Shown in pieces: positions 33,569 to 44,232 of a stretch of 64,000 nt of DNA. Within the stretch, counting starts at the first letter, position 1; the number at the start of each line of letters is the position of its first letter. The notes under the pieces are model-generated. The model had not been told where the DNA came from. It did no database searches and worked only from the letters and a program-made list of their open reading frames with translations. Source of the stretch: Chlamydoabsidia padenii (lineage: Eukaryota > Mucoromycota > Mucoromycetes > Mucorales > Cunninghamellaceae); the NCBI GenBank assembly GCA_025330725.1, contig JAIWND010000010.1:806001-870000 (forward strand), written 5' to 3'. The position numbers and the translations under genes are program-made.

Positions 33569-33942
33569 CACCATGGCAGCTTGAAGTCGAGGAGACAATA
33601 ATTCTTGTTGAAAGTAAGCAAATGCAGCAGGATCATCATGATAATAAGGATGGTGTTGATTATACGACAATGATGCCTATTTTACAGAGTTTCGGTTAGT
33701 TCAATCCAGTCCCTTAACCAACCTGTTCCATTCAACATTTTAATTAGACTTACCATCCAAGAGTTTTGTTCCATTCCACCATCAATAAAAGGAGATTGCT
33801 GCTGCTGTCGATAAAACTGTTGCTGTTGTTGCTGTTGCGGATGATGATAAAGTCCGTTTGTATCATTTGAGAATCCCGTCACAAGATGATGAGGGTCTGA
33901 AGGAGGAGGAGGGTCCAGGAACTGTGAGGGTTGGAAAAACAT
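28534..33942 (-). CDS. OGT: O-GlcNAc transferase (GT41) with TPRs and poly-Gln region
   Basis: The enzyme transfers GlcNAc from UDP-GlcNAc to Ser/Thr of nuclear and cytosolic proteins. Three exons, 33942-33754, 33676-32138 and 32082-28534, give 1758 aa. The N-terminal third is low complexity: poly-Gln/His, with about 70 mostly Gln codons at 33340-33570. Tetratricopeptide repeats follow: one set at the end of exon 2 (DPHYVEAMSNIGTTLRSLGR), another near 31100-30850 including LYTNLGSLLKDMGHLTEAV. The catalytic region begins near residue 960 with IGYVSSDFNNHPLSHL, which includes the conserved His. It continues through a VNLNGYTKGARNEIFAARP block, FNQLYKLDP with the UDP-contacting Lys, and HTTAADILWSGTPVITW. 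Two insertions (poly-Gln/Asp around 29300-29540, and one between TPRs and catalytic core) make it much longer than animal OGT. No signal peptide is seen, so it should be nucleocytosolic. Confidence 0.93.
33340..33570. repeat. Poly-Gln/His coding trinucleotide repeat in OGT
   Basis: A CAG/CAA/CAT tract (CTG/TTG/ATG on the + strand) of about 75 codons encodes Gln with regular His interruptions. Long antisense Leu/Val-rich ORFs across it are artefacts of the repeat. Confidence 0.9.
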
Positions 33943-34708
33943 ATCACCAGGGTATTATTTACAAGTGCCAATGACACCAAACGAGTGATAAAAAGAAAGT
34001 GTCGGGTTACAAAAGAAGAGCGAAAAAGAATTCTACCTTTTTGTTTTTTTATTTTAGCGCATAAAACACAGGGAAGGAGGGAAAGAAAAAAAGCCAGCAC
34101 ATTCAAACCCCGATATAAAAAGGGGGATGAACATACACACACATAATGAATAGAGTTAATTGGCTCAACGTCATTGTACTTAAAACTCGCTTGGATGTTT
34201 TTCTTTTTAATGGTTGTACATTGACCAAAATGTTTTAGGAATGTTCAATATTCCCTCTATCATGGATCGAGTTACACTCACTATAACTAAATATGTGAAG
34301 CGTTTTTCTGTAAAAAACGAAAGAGCACGTGGCGTTGAAAGCCAGCCAGCGAATGTTTTCTACAGAAATAAAAGAACTGATCTTGAATCATAGACAGGAC
34401 GCTTCGAGAAGACTATTGTTAAATGAACGAATACTTTTGCATGATCCAGGTTCCACCCCCCCTCGCCCCAGTCGAGCCAAGAACTATGGTATCCATAAAG
34501 ATGAAGCTAATTTTTCCAGTAGATGTCTATAAGAGAAGAAGCCAATATACATCCAATGGAGGAAAGAGATGGGGGATGCTTCTCCAGTAAAAAAAAAAAA
34601 AGGCCATTGATTTATTTCAAATCCCGATAATCGGGTTGGCCAATCACCACGTAATCGTACTTTTTGTGCCCTTTTTTTTTTTTTTACCCTTCTCTTTTAC
34701 TTTTTTTG
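33943..34708. other. Divergent promoter region (OGT / GPI mannosyltransferase)
   Basis: TTCAAACCCCG lies at 34103-34112, about 160 bp before the OGT start. TTTCAAATCCCG at 34615-34626 lies about 85 bp before the + strand start and is followed by a CCAAT box (GGCCAATCACC). A short ORF at 34353-34532 has no recognisable content. Confidence 0.5.
34615..34626 (+). promoter_or_regulatory. TTTCAAATCCCG element upstream of PIG-B homologue
   Basis: A clear example of the recurring A/T-plus-CCCG motif, 83 bp before the ATG at 34709. It overlaps a short palindrome (CCCGATAATCGGG) and is followed 4-8 bp later by a CCAAT box. Function is inferred from position and recurrence. Confidence 0.45.
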
Positions 34709-35185
34709 ATGCACCGTGACAATAATGAATTAGGACCAGCCGAATCCACAAGAGGCTCCAAACGGTTTATTCTGGGACTCTTCCTTCTCTTCCGTTGGTT
34801 AAATGCATCACTCACCAAGACATTTGATAATCCCGACGAATTTTGGCAATCAACTGAAGTAGCTCATCGACTTGTATTTGGCTCTGGTTATTTAACTTGG
34901 GAATGGATTCACGGCATCCGTAGTTACTTTCACCCATTAATCTTTGCTGGACTTTATAAACTGATGCAAATCTGCCATTTGGATACACCTTCCCTCATGG
35001 TAAGGAAAAAACCAAAACGTAGTCAAGTACCTGACTCTATTTTTTTATTTCTTTTTTAGGTTAGTGCACCCAAATACCTCCAAGCTAGTTTATCTGCTCT
35101 AGGTGATGTTGCGACTTACACTTTGGCCAAGAAGATCTATGGTAATCAACTTGCACCATTTATTGTAAGTCACCAGAGGTTATAT

Positions 35186-35227
<42 letters not shown>

Positions 35228-35392
35228 AATCAACTCTGCCTTCTATCTAGTTATTCGTGCTTTTGGACTCTTGGTTCCACTTTTTAATGGCAGCAAGAAC
35301 TTTATCAAATACTTTGGAAACGGTATTTACCATGCTGGCTATGCAACATTGGCCCTTTCCTGGAATGGCAAATCAAAAATTAAGGTAAATGC

Positions 35393-35428
<36 letters not shown>

Positions 35429-36561
35429 GGAGCTGATTAACCACGACTCTTTTTATTTTTGACATGTAGTACCTATCGAAAAAGCTTACTTTGGGCATCT
35501 TTGGCTTGTATCACTCGACCTACCAATGCTCTAATTTGGATATTTCTCGGTCTACAACTACTTCATTATGCACCCACCTATCGACAAAAATGGACTATTT
35601 TCGCCAATGCCGCCCTCATCGTGTAAGCTACTGTATATATGTATATATATATATATATACTTGTTAATTTACTCCTGTATATTATTCTAGATCATTAATA
35701 TTAGGAATGAATGTCATCTTGGATACGTACATATACACCGGCCAACTCTTTGATTATCAACAATTGGTATTTGTGCCTTGGGCATTTATTCACACCAATA
35801 TAGTCCAATCTATCGCGTTATTTTATGGCGCCCACCCTTATCATTGGTACTTGTCCCAAGGTCTACCATTAATGCTATTCACCTATATACCATTCACACT
35901 CTATGGACTGTGGCATCAAACGACGACAACGACACGGGCTTTGGCACAACTTGTCATATGGATGATTGGCGTCTATAGTCTTTTATCTCACAAAGAATTC
36001 CGCTTCCTTTATCCAATCTTCCCTGTCCTGCTCATCTTTACTGCTCATGGTTTGTATCTGATCTGGCGCCAACAACAACGTAAAATCAAGTATATTCTGG
36101 TGACATTGGTCGGTCTCAGTCAAGTGGCTCTGGCGATATACGTTTCTCTTTGGCATCAACGTGGTGTCATGGATGTCATGGCTTGGTTAAATACTCAAGA
36201 CTCCACTGGTGTCGGGTTTTTGATGCCATGTCACTCGACCCCGTGGCAGTCTGCTTTACATAATCGACCCATGGAATCTCTTTGGTTTTTGACATGTGAA
36301 CCGCCTTTGGATCAAGAGAATAACACTTATTTGGATCAAGCTGATCAGTTTTATGCTAATCCTGCACTGTTTTTATCTACTTGGACAAGATGGCCTGATA
36401 CTTTGGTAATGTTTGATCAACTCTTGACTGCGTATCCTGACGTGGCCTCATTGCTCAAACAAGAACATGGTTATATGGAATGTCAACGATTTTTCAATAC
36501 ACACGTACATTGGGATTCTCGACGTAAAGGCGATGTGGTGGCCTTTTGCAAAAAACAATAG
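34709..36561 (+). CDS. GPI10: GPI mannosyltransferase III (PIG-B/GPI10 homologue, GT22)
   Basis: An ER multi-pass enzyme adding the third, alpha-1,2-linked mannose to the GPI precursor from dolichol-phosphate mannose. Five exons (34709-34999, 35060-35164, 35251-35384, 35470-35622, 35691-36561) give 517 aa. The first luminal loop has NPDEFWQSTEVAH at residues 41-53, the GT22 signature with the catalytic Asp/Glu. GSGYLTWEW, the PTNALIW helix and HKEFRFLYP are further hallmarks of the GPI10/PIG-B branch. About ten hydrophobic segments are visible. Intron 2 carries an A run of about 36 and intron 3 a (CA)n microsatellite. Confidence 0.95.
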
Positions 36562-36679
36562 TAATAGTTGTACTTATAGATGTTTATTTATATATTTATT
36601 TTACATATACAGTAATAAAAAATATAATGTTGAAGATGAAGATGAAGATATTACATATACTCTTTGATTAGATCCTAAT

Positions 36680-37171
36680 TTATGTATTGAACCAGCATGT
36701 GGGCTGCCGATTGAATAGATACTGATCACAATGGAAATACCCAAACACCGAGGTAGTACAATCATTGAATAGCAACATGCAATTTGTTTTCGAGTCAGTA
36801 CACCTGTCATAGGCTCTCAAGCATTTGCAGCACCGATCAGCAGGTAAAAAGTATAGTACACCAAGTAGAAGGGCGATGAAAAAGAGCAAGAAGAAACAGT
36901 ACAAAAGACCTTTACAGCATGAGACTACAAAGCGCCGGTGTTTGGTATCAGAGGGAGGCATATAGTCAATGGGTGTTATATTTTCAGGTACTGGTGGTAC
37001 TGGAGGTATGTAGTAGGTATTTTCTTCAACCTGGCGAGGCGTACTGCTAGTGCTACTACAAGTTTTTGTGGGAATGGATTCATCCATCAGTGGTGGCAGC
37101 TTCTTGCGATCATTGTAATGATTCTTTTGGTGATCGATCTTAGAGTAGGGAGGCAGATTACTTTGATCCAT
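36680..37171 (-). CDS. Single-pass membrane protein with Cys-rich C-terminus, unknown
   Basis: A single-exon ORF of 163 aa. The N-terminal ~85 residues are hydrophilic and Pro-rich (PPYSK, YYIPPVPPVPE). A strong membrane segment covers about residues 88-110, followed by a ~50-residue tail with about nine Cys, including RCCKC. There is no N-terminal signal peptide, so a type II or tail-anchored topology is likely. The PPY and PPVPP motifs could bind WW or SH3 domains, but this is inference. It converges with the GPI mannosyltransferase gene only 118 bp away. Family unknown. Confidence 0.6.
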   Translation of the reverse strand: MDQSNLPPYSKIDHQKNHYNDRKKLPPLMDESIPTKTCSSTSSTPRQVEENTYYIPPVPPVPENITPIDYMPPSDTKHRRFVVSCCKGLLYCFFLLFFIALLLGVLYFLPADRCCKCLRAYDRCTDSKTNCMLLFNDCTTSVFGYFHCDQYLFNRQPTCWFNT

Positions 37172-37815
37172 TCTTGAGTATGATTATATGTTAAGAGAAC
37201 ATGATATAAAAGCGAAATGGTATTTATTTTATGTTCAAGTTTGATATATCTTGGCAGTTCGGAAATTACTGAGCACTCTTGGCATCACCTTTTAAGGGGA
37301 CATGGGTGGTACAGTTGACGGATTATTTAGCTTTATTTTTTACCATTTACGCAAAAGTAGTGAAAATATAAAGTACCCTGGAAAGTGTGTCTTTCTTGTC
37401 ATTGTTGTGATAAGAGACAAGTATCGTTCTCAAGTAAAATAAAGGGGTAAGTATCATGCAAAGCAACTTTATTTCTTGGTTCAATTAAAAACCCGCTCTA
37501 CCCCGAGTCAGATAATTGCAAGACCATGGGTTCTAGATCTCATCAAGTTGAACGTGCCTACACTCTCTGAATATGCCTGCAAGGGGGAGGGGGAAGGAGA
37601 AAGTGATGCCATATTATAAAAGTGTCTTTTTGTAACATGAGCAAATAGGACCAGTCCAAAGTGCGGCTTCTTGTTTTACCACCTGTAATTAGGCTTGCTC
37701 ATCGAATTATTGAAAATTAAACACCGAAGATCTTTTGAAGTCTTTTCCCACGGGGCGGAGCTTCTCTCTCTCTCTCTCTCTCTCTTTTCCTTTACACCCA
37801 ACTCGATAAACGAAC
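37172..37815. other. Divergent promoter region
   Basis: About 640 bp between the small membrane-protein gene (-) and the 3-hydroxyacyl-CoA dehydrogenase gene (+). It contains ATTAAAAACCCGC near 37485, GGGGCGGAG near 37753, and a (CT)n leader just before the + strand start. No gene is seen. Confidence 0.5.
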
Positions 37816-39025
37816 ATGCTCGCCTTTGCCACTCGCTCTTCCTTTAAAATCCCTCGACCTTTTTTCAATGTAGGTTGGATAGATTCACTCTTATTGATCT
37901 TTTACTCACCTTCTTTTTTTTTTTGTATTTAGGTTCAGTCTTGCCGCCAACTTTCATCTGGTCAAGTAAGTTCCCTTTTGAATTGCACTAAATACTGAAC
38001 TAACCTCTTCTCTCTTTTGTTTATTTGCTCTCTTGTAGGTCAACATTGATCATATTAAACGTGTTGGTGTGATTGGATCTGGTCAAATGGGTCTGGGCAT
38101 TGCTTATGTGGCGGCCAATGTCACTCAATTACCTGTGGTGTTAATGGACATTAGCAAAAAACAAACCGATCGTGGTCTTGCCTTCATGAGTAAGTAACTC
38201 TTCATCTCACCCTGTCACTTTTTTTTATTTTATTTTAATACTGACGCTTTTATTTTTAGACAAGCTCTTGGAAAAGGATGTGGTCAAGAACAAAATCACT
38301 GCCGACCATGCTAACAAGGTACGCGAACTAGTCAGTACCACCAACTCGTTACAAAACATGGACCAAGTGGATATTGTGATTGAAGCCGCCTCTGAAGACT
38401 TGACGATCAAGAGTAAGATTTTTAATGATTTGGACAAGGTGTGTAAATCTGATTGTATTTTGGCCTCCAATACCAGCAGTATCAGTATCACCAAGATCGG
38501 CGCTGCCACCAAACGCCCTGAAAACGTAAGTTGACAAGATAATGATGGTATAGGTAAAATCTCACCCCATTTTATATGTAGGTGATTGGGATGCACTTTA
38601 TGAACCCTGTACCTGTAATGAAACTAGTCGAATTGATTCCAGGATTGGCCACTGATCCGTTGATTGTCCAGCAAACCCAAGCTTTAGCCACCGCCATGGG
38701 CAAGACCACAACCGTAGTCAAGGATATCCCGGGATTTGTCGCCAATCGACTTTTGATGCCTTATATCAATGAAGCCATCATGCTCCTCGAAAGCGAATTC
38801 GCCAGCGCACAAGATATCGATACCACCATGAAACTCGGTACCAATATGCCAATGGGTCCCTTGACTTTGGCTGACTTTATCGGTCTCGATACTTGTTTGT
38901 CTATTATGAAGGTTTTGCATGAAAATACTGGTGATTCTAAATACAGACCTTCTGTCTTGCTTCAAAAGTATGTCGATGCTGGTTGGTTGGGCAAGAAGTC
39001 TGGTCGTGGGATTTACACTTATTAG
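37816..39025 (+). CDS. 3-hydroxyacyl-CoA dehydrogenase, mitochondrial short-chain type
   Basis: Oxidises 3-hydroxyacyl-CoA to 3-ketoacyl-CoA with NAD+, the third step of fatty-acid beta-oxidation. Five exons (37816-37869, 37933-37965, 38039-38189, 38260-38525, 38582-39025) give 315 aa. Residues 1-29 are Arg/Ser/Phe-rich without acids and look like a mitochondrial presequence, encoded by two tiny exons. The NAD fold has GSGQMG at 42-47, then IEAASED and SNTSSISI. The catalytic region carries [15 protein letters not shown], with the catalytic His, and [10 protein letters not shown]. Length and layout match single-domain HADH rather than the multifunctional enzyme. Confidence 0.95.
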
Positions 39026-39173
39026 TATAGAATAGCTTAGGATGAATCTACATAATAGAATAATAAAAACGATGGGGGTTGATGTATGTAATGCTGTCAA
39101 TGTGGATTCATATGGGTTTGGATGATCATCATATTATGTCTCTTTACTAATACTAGACTTTTTTAATTCACAA

Positions 39174-39371
39174 ATGTATTCATTTATTCGTAAAAGATCA
39201 GTTTCGACACAAACTAGTGCTTCATCCGAACGCTCAAGTTACATCAATGATAATGACATGGATTTCACACCAGCAAATGATGCATACGACGACAATGACA
39301 GCTTTATTGACGATACATTCATGTTTCCAATAAACGGTCAGGATCAAAATTTTACCCTCAAAACTGCATGA
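39174..39371 (+). pseudogene. Truncated paralogue of the acidic DSFIDD protein
   Basis: The ATG at 39174 opens a 65-codon frame. Its core SVSTQTS, SSYIND, DFTP.ND.YDD.DSFIDDTF matches the 146-aa gene at 41215, and homology extends at least 80 bp upstream (TAATGxTGTCA through GTCTCTTTACTA). Similarity stops at about 39345, just before transposon-derived sequence begins near 39396, so the acidic C-terminal half is lost. It is probably a duplicate truncated by insertion or deletion. Confidence 0.55.
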
Positions 39372-39395
39372 TATCGCAATCTGACAGATTGGGAA

Positions 39396-39645
39396 TTGTT
39401 AAGCGCACGGAATATTGGTATGCGGCGTTTGAAAATGAAGTTTCTTTTCGTCTAAAAAAAAAAATCTTCATCGCAAAGGACAGGTAAAAGTCATTGCAAG
39501 CTTAGACTGACTCACACAAGGTGCTTGGTGCTTGGTTTTTGCGGTAAAGTATGTTGGAAGTATGCCATAGTATCCACATGGCCACTTTAATCATTAGCAT
39601 CTGTTCACCATTGGGCCAGTAGAGCCCTTTCAAAATCTGACTAAG
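39396..39645 (+). mobile_element. MITE copy (258-bp family) next to truncated gene
   Basis: Starts AAGCGCACGGAATATTGG, a degraded form of the TIR at 56214. It continues through GCGGCGTTTGAAAATGAAG, GGACAGGTAAAAGTCATTGC and GCCACTTTAATCATTAGCAT to CAGTAGAGCCCTTTCAAAAT. It adjoins a second partial copy (about 39660-39720) and the transposase relic. Confidence 0.65.
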
Positions 39646-39719
39646 GGGCGAGCGGTGGTTGAAAACGACAGGTAAAAATCATCGCAAGCTTGGATTGACG
39701 GACACAAGGGTTTTGGTGC

Positions 39720-40435
39720 TTGGCTTCGTTGAAGAAAGCTGACTTCCATTCTATCGAAAGAAACAGTCCAGCACAGATTGAGGAACGGCACAATTGGGTT
39801 TGTAAATGGGAAAATAAAGACATTGATTTTCTGACGAATTGCGTGTTTCTTGATGAGTCTGCATTTGATATAATTATGAAACGCTATAGAGCTTGGTCCA
39901 AAAAAAGGTACCCGTGCTATTGTTACTCGACCAACAACGAGAGCAAACATGATGTCCATATTGGACGCTATCTCTGCTGCAGGTTTGACTACTGTCGGCG
40001 TAAACCCCCCCCCCCGCAAGACCTGCTAAAAAAAGAAAGGCTGAAGGCTACATAAGTTCAGGAACGGTAACAGGTCACTACACCAGTTTCTTAAAAATGA
40101 CTCTCAATGAAATGGACAAACATCCGCATATGAAAGGTCACTCACTATACAGTCATGGATAATGCACCCATCCACACGCACGAAAACATAAGTATATTGA
40201 GTATCGAGGATATAAATGTGTGTATCTTCCAACATACTCACCTGAGCTTAACCCAATAGAACAAGTTTGGGCAGTGGCGAAGGGTAAAGTGAAGCGCCAT
40301 AGGTTTTTGCAGGAAGACACTTTATCAAAAAGAATTACAGAAGCCTGCAAATCTGTGGAAAAAAATTATTTCAGAGGGTTCGATTCGCATTCATACAAGT
40401 GTTGGTATAAATGTCTAAACGGGGAACCCATGTAA
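39720..40435 (+). pseudogene. Broken Tc1/mariner-type DDE transposase
   Basis: The first open stretch reads SLKKADFHSIERNSPAQIEE and CVFLDESAFDI (first catalytic Asp), followed by AWSKK. A frame change near 39905 separates it from the next stretch, which contains TGHYTSFLK and then VMDNAPIHTH (second Asp) in other frames. The last stretch has YLPTYSPELNPIEQVW, the usual third acidic motif, and runs to a TAA at 40433-40435. The N-terminal helix-turn-helix region is absent; MITE-like sequence runs directly into the catalytic domain at 39720. The copy is non-functional. Confidence 0.8.
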
Positions 40436-40584
40436 TGCCTCTGACTGACAGCAAAAAGTCAATAGTGCAAGCAATACGAATCAGGTGAGCAGCAGTCAGA
40501 CACAGTTTTTATTTAATGTGGTGCGCTTGAAGACAAAATGTGGTGCAATTACGGAAATCGAATTTCGATCTCGAGTTTTACGGC

Positions 40585-40760
40585 ACGGAAAATGTGCACG
40601 AAATTTTGGAAAAGCACTAACGGATGCTAATGATTAAAGTGGCCATGTGGACACTATAGCATATTTCCAACATAAGTCACCGCAAAAGCCAAGCTTCAAG
40701 TCTCTTGTGTCGGTATGTTCAGGCTCGCGATGTCTTTACCTGTCCTTTCTAAGAAAGAAA
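40585..40760 (-). mobile_element. Partial MITE copy, inverted
   Basis: CACGAAATTTTGGAAAAGCACTAA, then CGGATGCTAATGATTAAAGT, GGCCATGTGGACACTATAGC and CCTGTCC are the reverse complement of the family consensus. An A run of about 23 follows at 40750. It lies directly 3' of the transposase relic and could represent the right end of the parent transposon. Confidence 0.6.
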
Positions 40761-40849
40761 AAAAAAAAAAAAAAAAAAAAAGAGTACGAAGAGGAACCAG
40801 ATTCCATTTTCAAATCCCGCCTGCCTCTACTAAGATTTGGAAAGGGCTC

Positions 40850-41076
40850 TACTCGCTCGAATTGTCAACGGATGCTAATGATTAAAGTGGCCATGTGGAC
40901 ACTATGGCATATTTTCAACACATTTTACCGTAAAAGCCAAGCACCAAAATCCTTGTGTCAGTCTTTCCAGGCTTGCGGTGACGTTTACCTGTCCTTTGCG
41001 ACGAAGAGTATTTTATTTTTTTCTTGACGGAAGGAAACTTCATTTTCAAATGCCGAACACCAAATTTCCGTGCGCC
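40850..41076 (-). mobile_element. MITE copy, inverted, with intact terminal repeat
   Basis: Reverse-complement copy of the 258-bp family running from CTCGCTCGAATTGTCAACGG to a terminus AAATTTCCGTGCGCC followed by TA at 41077-41078. The other terminus is degraded. It lies just upstream of the homologous block that begins the second DSFIDD paralogue. Confidence 0.65.
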
Positions 41077-41214
41077 TAGCAATTCTGTGTAATGTTGTCA
41101 GTGTAGAGTCATCGGGGTTTGGTTGATCAAATGTGGTCATCATCTCAAGTCTCTTTACTATTACTTGACTTTTCTTTCTTTCTTTCTTCTTTGTTACCTT
41201 ATTTCTTTCCACAA

Positions 41215-41655
41215 ATGTCTTCCTCTAGTCGTCAAAGATCAGTTTCGACACAAACTAGTATCCCATCTGAGCATTCAAGTTACATCAATGATGATGAATT
41301 GGATTTCACGCCAGTAAATGATGAATACGACGACAAGGACAGCTTTATTGACGATACATTTACGTATCCGATAGACACTGATGATCATATGTCGGACGAA
41401 AATGAAGAACTCAAATATGATAGTGGATATTTTTACTCTCATACCTGTTTCTGTGCCCATCCATCTCATGCAAGAGAGCAAAGTAATGATAGTCATAAAT
41501 ACTTCTATCCCAGGGATAAAATAGGTGACGACGATGATGACGATGACCAAGAAGATGATAATGAGAAGGTCGAAGAAATAGAATCGTCCGGAGAAGAAGA
41601 GGAAGACAATCTTGATGAGAATAATACTGATAATGACAATGGTACTCACAATTAA
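41215..41655 (+). CDS. Acidic protein with DSFIDD motif, unknown
   Basis: A single-exon ORF of 146 aa. By comparison with its truncated paralogue at 39174 the conserved ATG is 41215; an upstream in-frame ATG at 41131 is not shared. The N-terminal third holds SVSTQTS and FTPVNDEYDDKDSFIDDTF. The middle has two Cys/His (HTCFCAHPSH), and the last 50 residues are almost pure Asp/Glu/Asn. There is no signal peptide or membrane segment. The protein may be nuclear, but no family is recognised. Its position inside a transposon nest leaves open that it derives from a mobile element. Confidence 0.5.
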   Translation: MSSSSRQRSVSTQTSIPSEHSSYINDDELDFTPVNDEYDDKDSFIDDTFTYPIDTDDHMSDENEELKYDSGYFYSHTCFCAHPSHAREQSNDSHKYFYPRDKIGDDDDDDDQEDDNEKVEEIESSGEEEEDNLDENNTDNDNGTHN

Positions 41656-42024
41656 TGCATGTGACATGATCTTGTTTAAAAGGAATAAAAATAATGCCAC
41701 GGGATTTGCATATTCACACCATATAAAAGAGCTTTTTAAATTCTTTTCAGCTTTCCTTGGGGATGCCCACCCCTTTAACAAACAACATCTTGTCAGTCAA
41801 TTCTTGGATGAGAATATGGCTGACACCCCTCCTTTGAGAGGGATGGGTACGGGGCTTCGGCCAATGGTAAGCGAAAAATAAAAGGAAACCACATACTTCC
41901 CACATAATATTAACTGATATTTCATCCTCCGCTTATTTGACGAAAAATTCAAGTTACCCAGGCAGTTTCTCTCTTTTTCTTTTTTCATGGACATTCAGTA
42001 GATAGTTTGTGCTTCTGTGTCCAC

Positions 42025-42068
<44 letters not shown>

Positions 42069-42643
42069 GTTGTGTTAAGCTGATTCTCAAACAATCCCAG
42101 GTACATCTTTAAGACACTTTCACACACAACAGTCTACTTGATCTTTTCGATCTCTCCAACACGCAAACTCCGATTTTAGGAGCGGGGTTTCCAAATCGAG
42201 AGTTGCCTCTTAAAACTTCAATCTGTTTCTTTTTAATTCATAATGAGGGGAAACATTGAAGGGTATTTGTTGTCCAAGCATGACCCTGAACTTTAGTTTG
42301 GGAATAGATTGATTAAATTTCATTGAGCATTCATATACTGTGTATACACCTTTACTCCTATTATGATACTAATTTATCCATAATGACGTTAAATGATATG
42401 TACGCCCCCTGATCATACATTTTTAGCACCAGCCTTTTCTTTTCGTACAATGAGGGATAGAATATCATGAGGCGTGATAGATAGGGTGTTGACGATCCTT
42501 CTCCTTCAACTGGGTAAACAGCCACTGCGGGGATTAAAAAGATGATGTCGGACTTTTCGACATAATCGAGGAATTATCTGCATGGATAAATACTTTGTCC
42601 TTTTTTTTTTTTTTTCTTTTTCTTTCCTATCTGATAATAATCA
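41656..42643. other. Intergenic region upstream of MFS copy A
   Basis: Contains an (AT)n microsatellite at about 42029-42065. From about 42240 the sequence is homologous to the region upstream of MFS copy B at about 44370. GCGGGGATTAAA at 42537-42548 lies about 95 bp before the MFS start. Short ORFs near 41.7-41.9 kb are not supported. Confidence 0.5.
42537..42548 (-). promoter_or_regulatory. TTTAATCCCCGC element upstream of MFS copy A
   Basis: Read on the - strand, TTTAATCCCCGC. The same element occurs at 44698-44709 before MFS copy B, at a similar distance (96 and 105 bp from the ATG). It is conserved although the surrounding promoters have diverged. Confidence 0.45.
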
Positions 42644-44232
42644 ATGTTAGAATCACATAGATTATCCATACAAAGTACAAACAGCAATGGCATATCAAGA
42701 CTGCCCGATGATGAAGCCTACGTTCATACAGAAGCCGACTCATTACCCAAGACAGATGCCTCGACCTCGATCAAAGGTGAAGGGTTTCGAGATAATCCAA
42801 AAGGATGGGCTGTAGTGGGATGTTGTTTTCTAGTCAATTTCTTCACAATGGGTATGTCTTTTCAGTAAGTTTCTAAATGTCAACTTGGATATGTGTGTGT
42901 ATTCACTTTTTTTTTTTTTAACAGATGGGGGAATTATCAGCAACTCTATTTGAAAGTCTATCAAGGCCAGACAGATGCCTTCCATCTATCATTTATAGGC
43001 ACGATGGTAATCACTATACTATTGGGCGCGGCAGTGTTTTTGCCTTTTTTAATTCAGCGCATTGGGTATCGTCGAACGATGATGATCGGTGCAATTATAA
43101 CTCCACTCGGACTCATCCTCGCGAGTTTCGCAACCCAGTTGGTACATCTTTATCTATCTCAAGGTGTTATGTTCGGCTTTGGTTGTGGGTTTGTTTATGC
43201 TCCTGCTATGTCAATACCTTCTTTATGGTTTAAACGGAATCGATCTTTAGCAACATGTAAAAAAAAAAAAAGGCGGGAGAAACTTTTACAGGTGTTTATC
43301 ATTCTAACTTTTTTTTTTCCATACAAAAAAGCTTTGGGGGCTGCTGGAGCAGGCATAGGAGCTCTAGTCATTTCACCTTTAACAGAACTTCTATTTGATA
43401 AGTTGGGCTATAGAATGGCCTTACGGATCGAAGGGGCCATGGGATTTGGGTTATTGGCTTTGGCTGCTGCACTCGCTTATTCAAATCCCGACATATCATC
43501 GATAAAACAGCCTCCTTTTCGAATCGTTCATCGTGACCTGCTAGATGGCAGTTATATCTTAATGCTCATTTACTGTTTACTTTGTTTTGTTGGTCACTTT
43601 GGTACTTTCTTCCTTGCTCCACCATATGCTGCTCATTTGGGATATAGTGCCATTGACGGTGCAGAGTTTGTTGCTATCATGTCTGGCATGAATACTCTAT
43701 CCAGAGTCATTACTGGGATCTTGGCCGATCGATACGGGAACATTAATGTCATGTTTTCATGCGCCTTGACATCAGGTAAAAAAGAAAAAAAAAAAAAAAA
43801 AGACGGCTTGACTGACAAAAAAAAAGGCTTGTTCACAAGTATTCTTTGGCAAAACTCTACGTCTTATAATATCTATGTAACATATTGTGTCTTGAATGGA
43901 TTTTCTGGTGGTGTGTTTATTGCTCTCTTACCGGTTGTTGTTGCTGATATTGTCGGTGTGGAAAACCTTCAACGAGGGATCGGCTTGTGTTACTTGGTAA
44001 AGATTCATGCATGATTTCAAATCCCGCCAACTTAACTTTTCTTTTTCATCATCTTTGATAGCTTTGTACCGTTGGTAACTTGGCGGGACCAACTATTGCT
44101 ACTAAACTTTTTGAAATGTATGGTTGGACAGCGGCTATTCAATTCTTGGGTACTGTCATTTTGATTTCTTCCATGATTCTTCTTTTGTTACGGATAAAAA
44201 GAAGTAACAGGCAAATATTTATAAAAATCTAA
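42644..44232 (+). CDS. MFS transporter, monocarboxylate-type, tandem copy A
   Basis: Five exons (42644-42864, 42925-43256, 43332-43775, 43827-43996, 44062-44232) give 445 aa. A ~50-residue hydrophilic N-terminus is followed by about twelve membrane segments. Features include GWAVVGCCFLVNFFTMG before helix 1, WGNYQQLYLKVYQGQTDAF, the loop LIQRIGYRRTMMIGA in the family's R-x-G-x-R-x-x position, and the later ITGILADRYG loop. This layout suits the monocarboxylate-porter-like group (yeast MCH/animal MCT relatives); substrate is unknown. It is duplicated as copy B 2170 bp downstream with identical exon sizes. Confidence 0.88.

Noticed and set aside
33247..33699. Long + strand ORFs rich in Val or Leu opposite the OGT poly-Gln tract
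   Set aside because: They are antisense shadows of the CAG/CAA/CAT repeat, with no independent start context or domain.
34353..34532. 59-codon ORF upstream of the PIG-B homologue
   Set aside because: No family content; lies in a divergent promoter.
36680..37171. Considered as a spurious ORF antisense to the PIG-B 3' UTR
   Set aside because: Rejected as spurious because the 163-aa frame has a coherent soluble/TM/Cys-rich layout and does not overlap the PIG-B coding region; kept as a gene at moderate confidence.
37490..37560. tRNA-like stretch with GGGTTCTAGATCTC
   Set aside because: No acceptor stem or D-arm can be folded around it and the B-box consensus is not met.
42029..42065. (AT)n tract considered as a hairpin or origin element
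   Set aside because: Simple dinucleotide repeat; nothing nearby suggests replication or attachment function.
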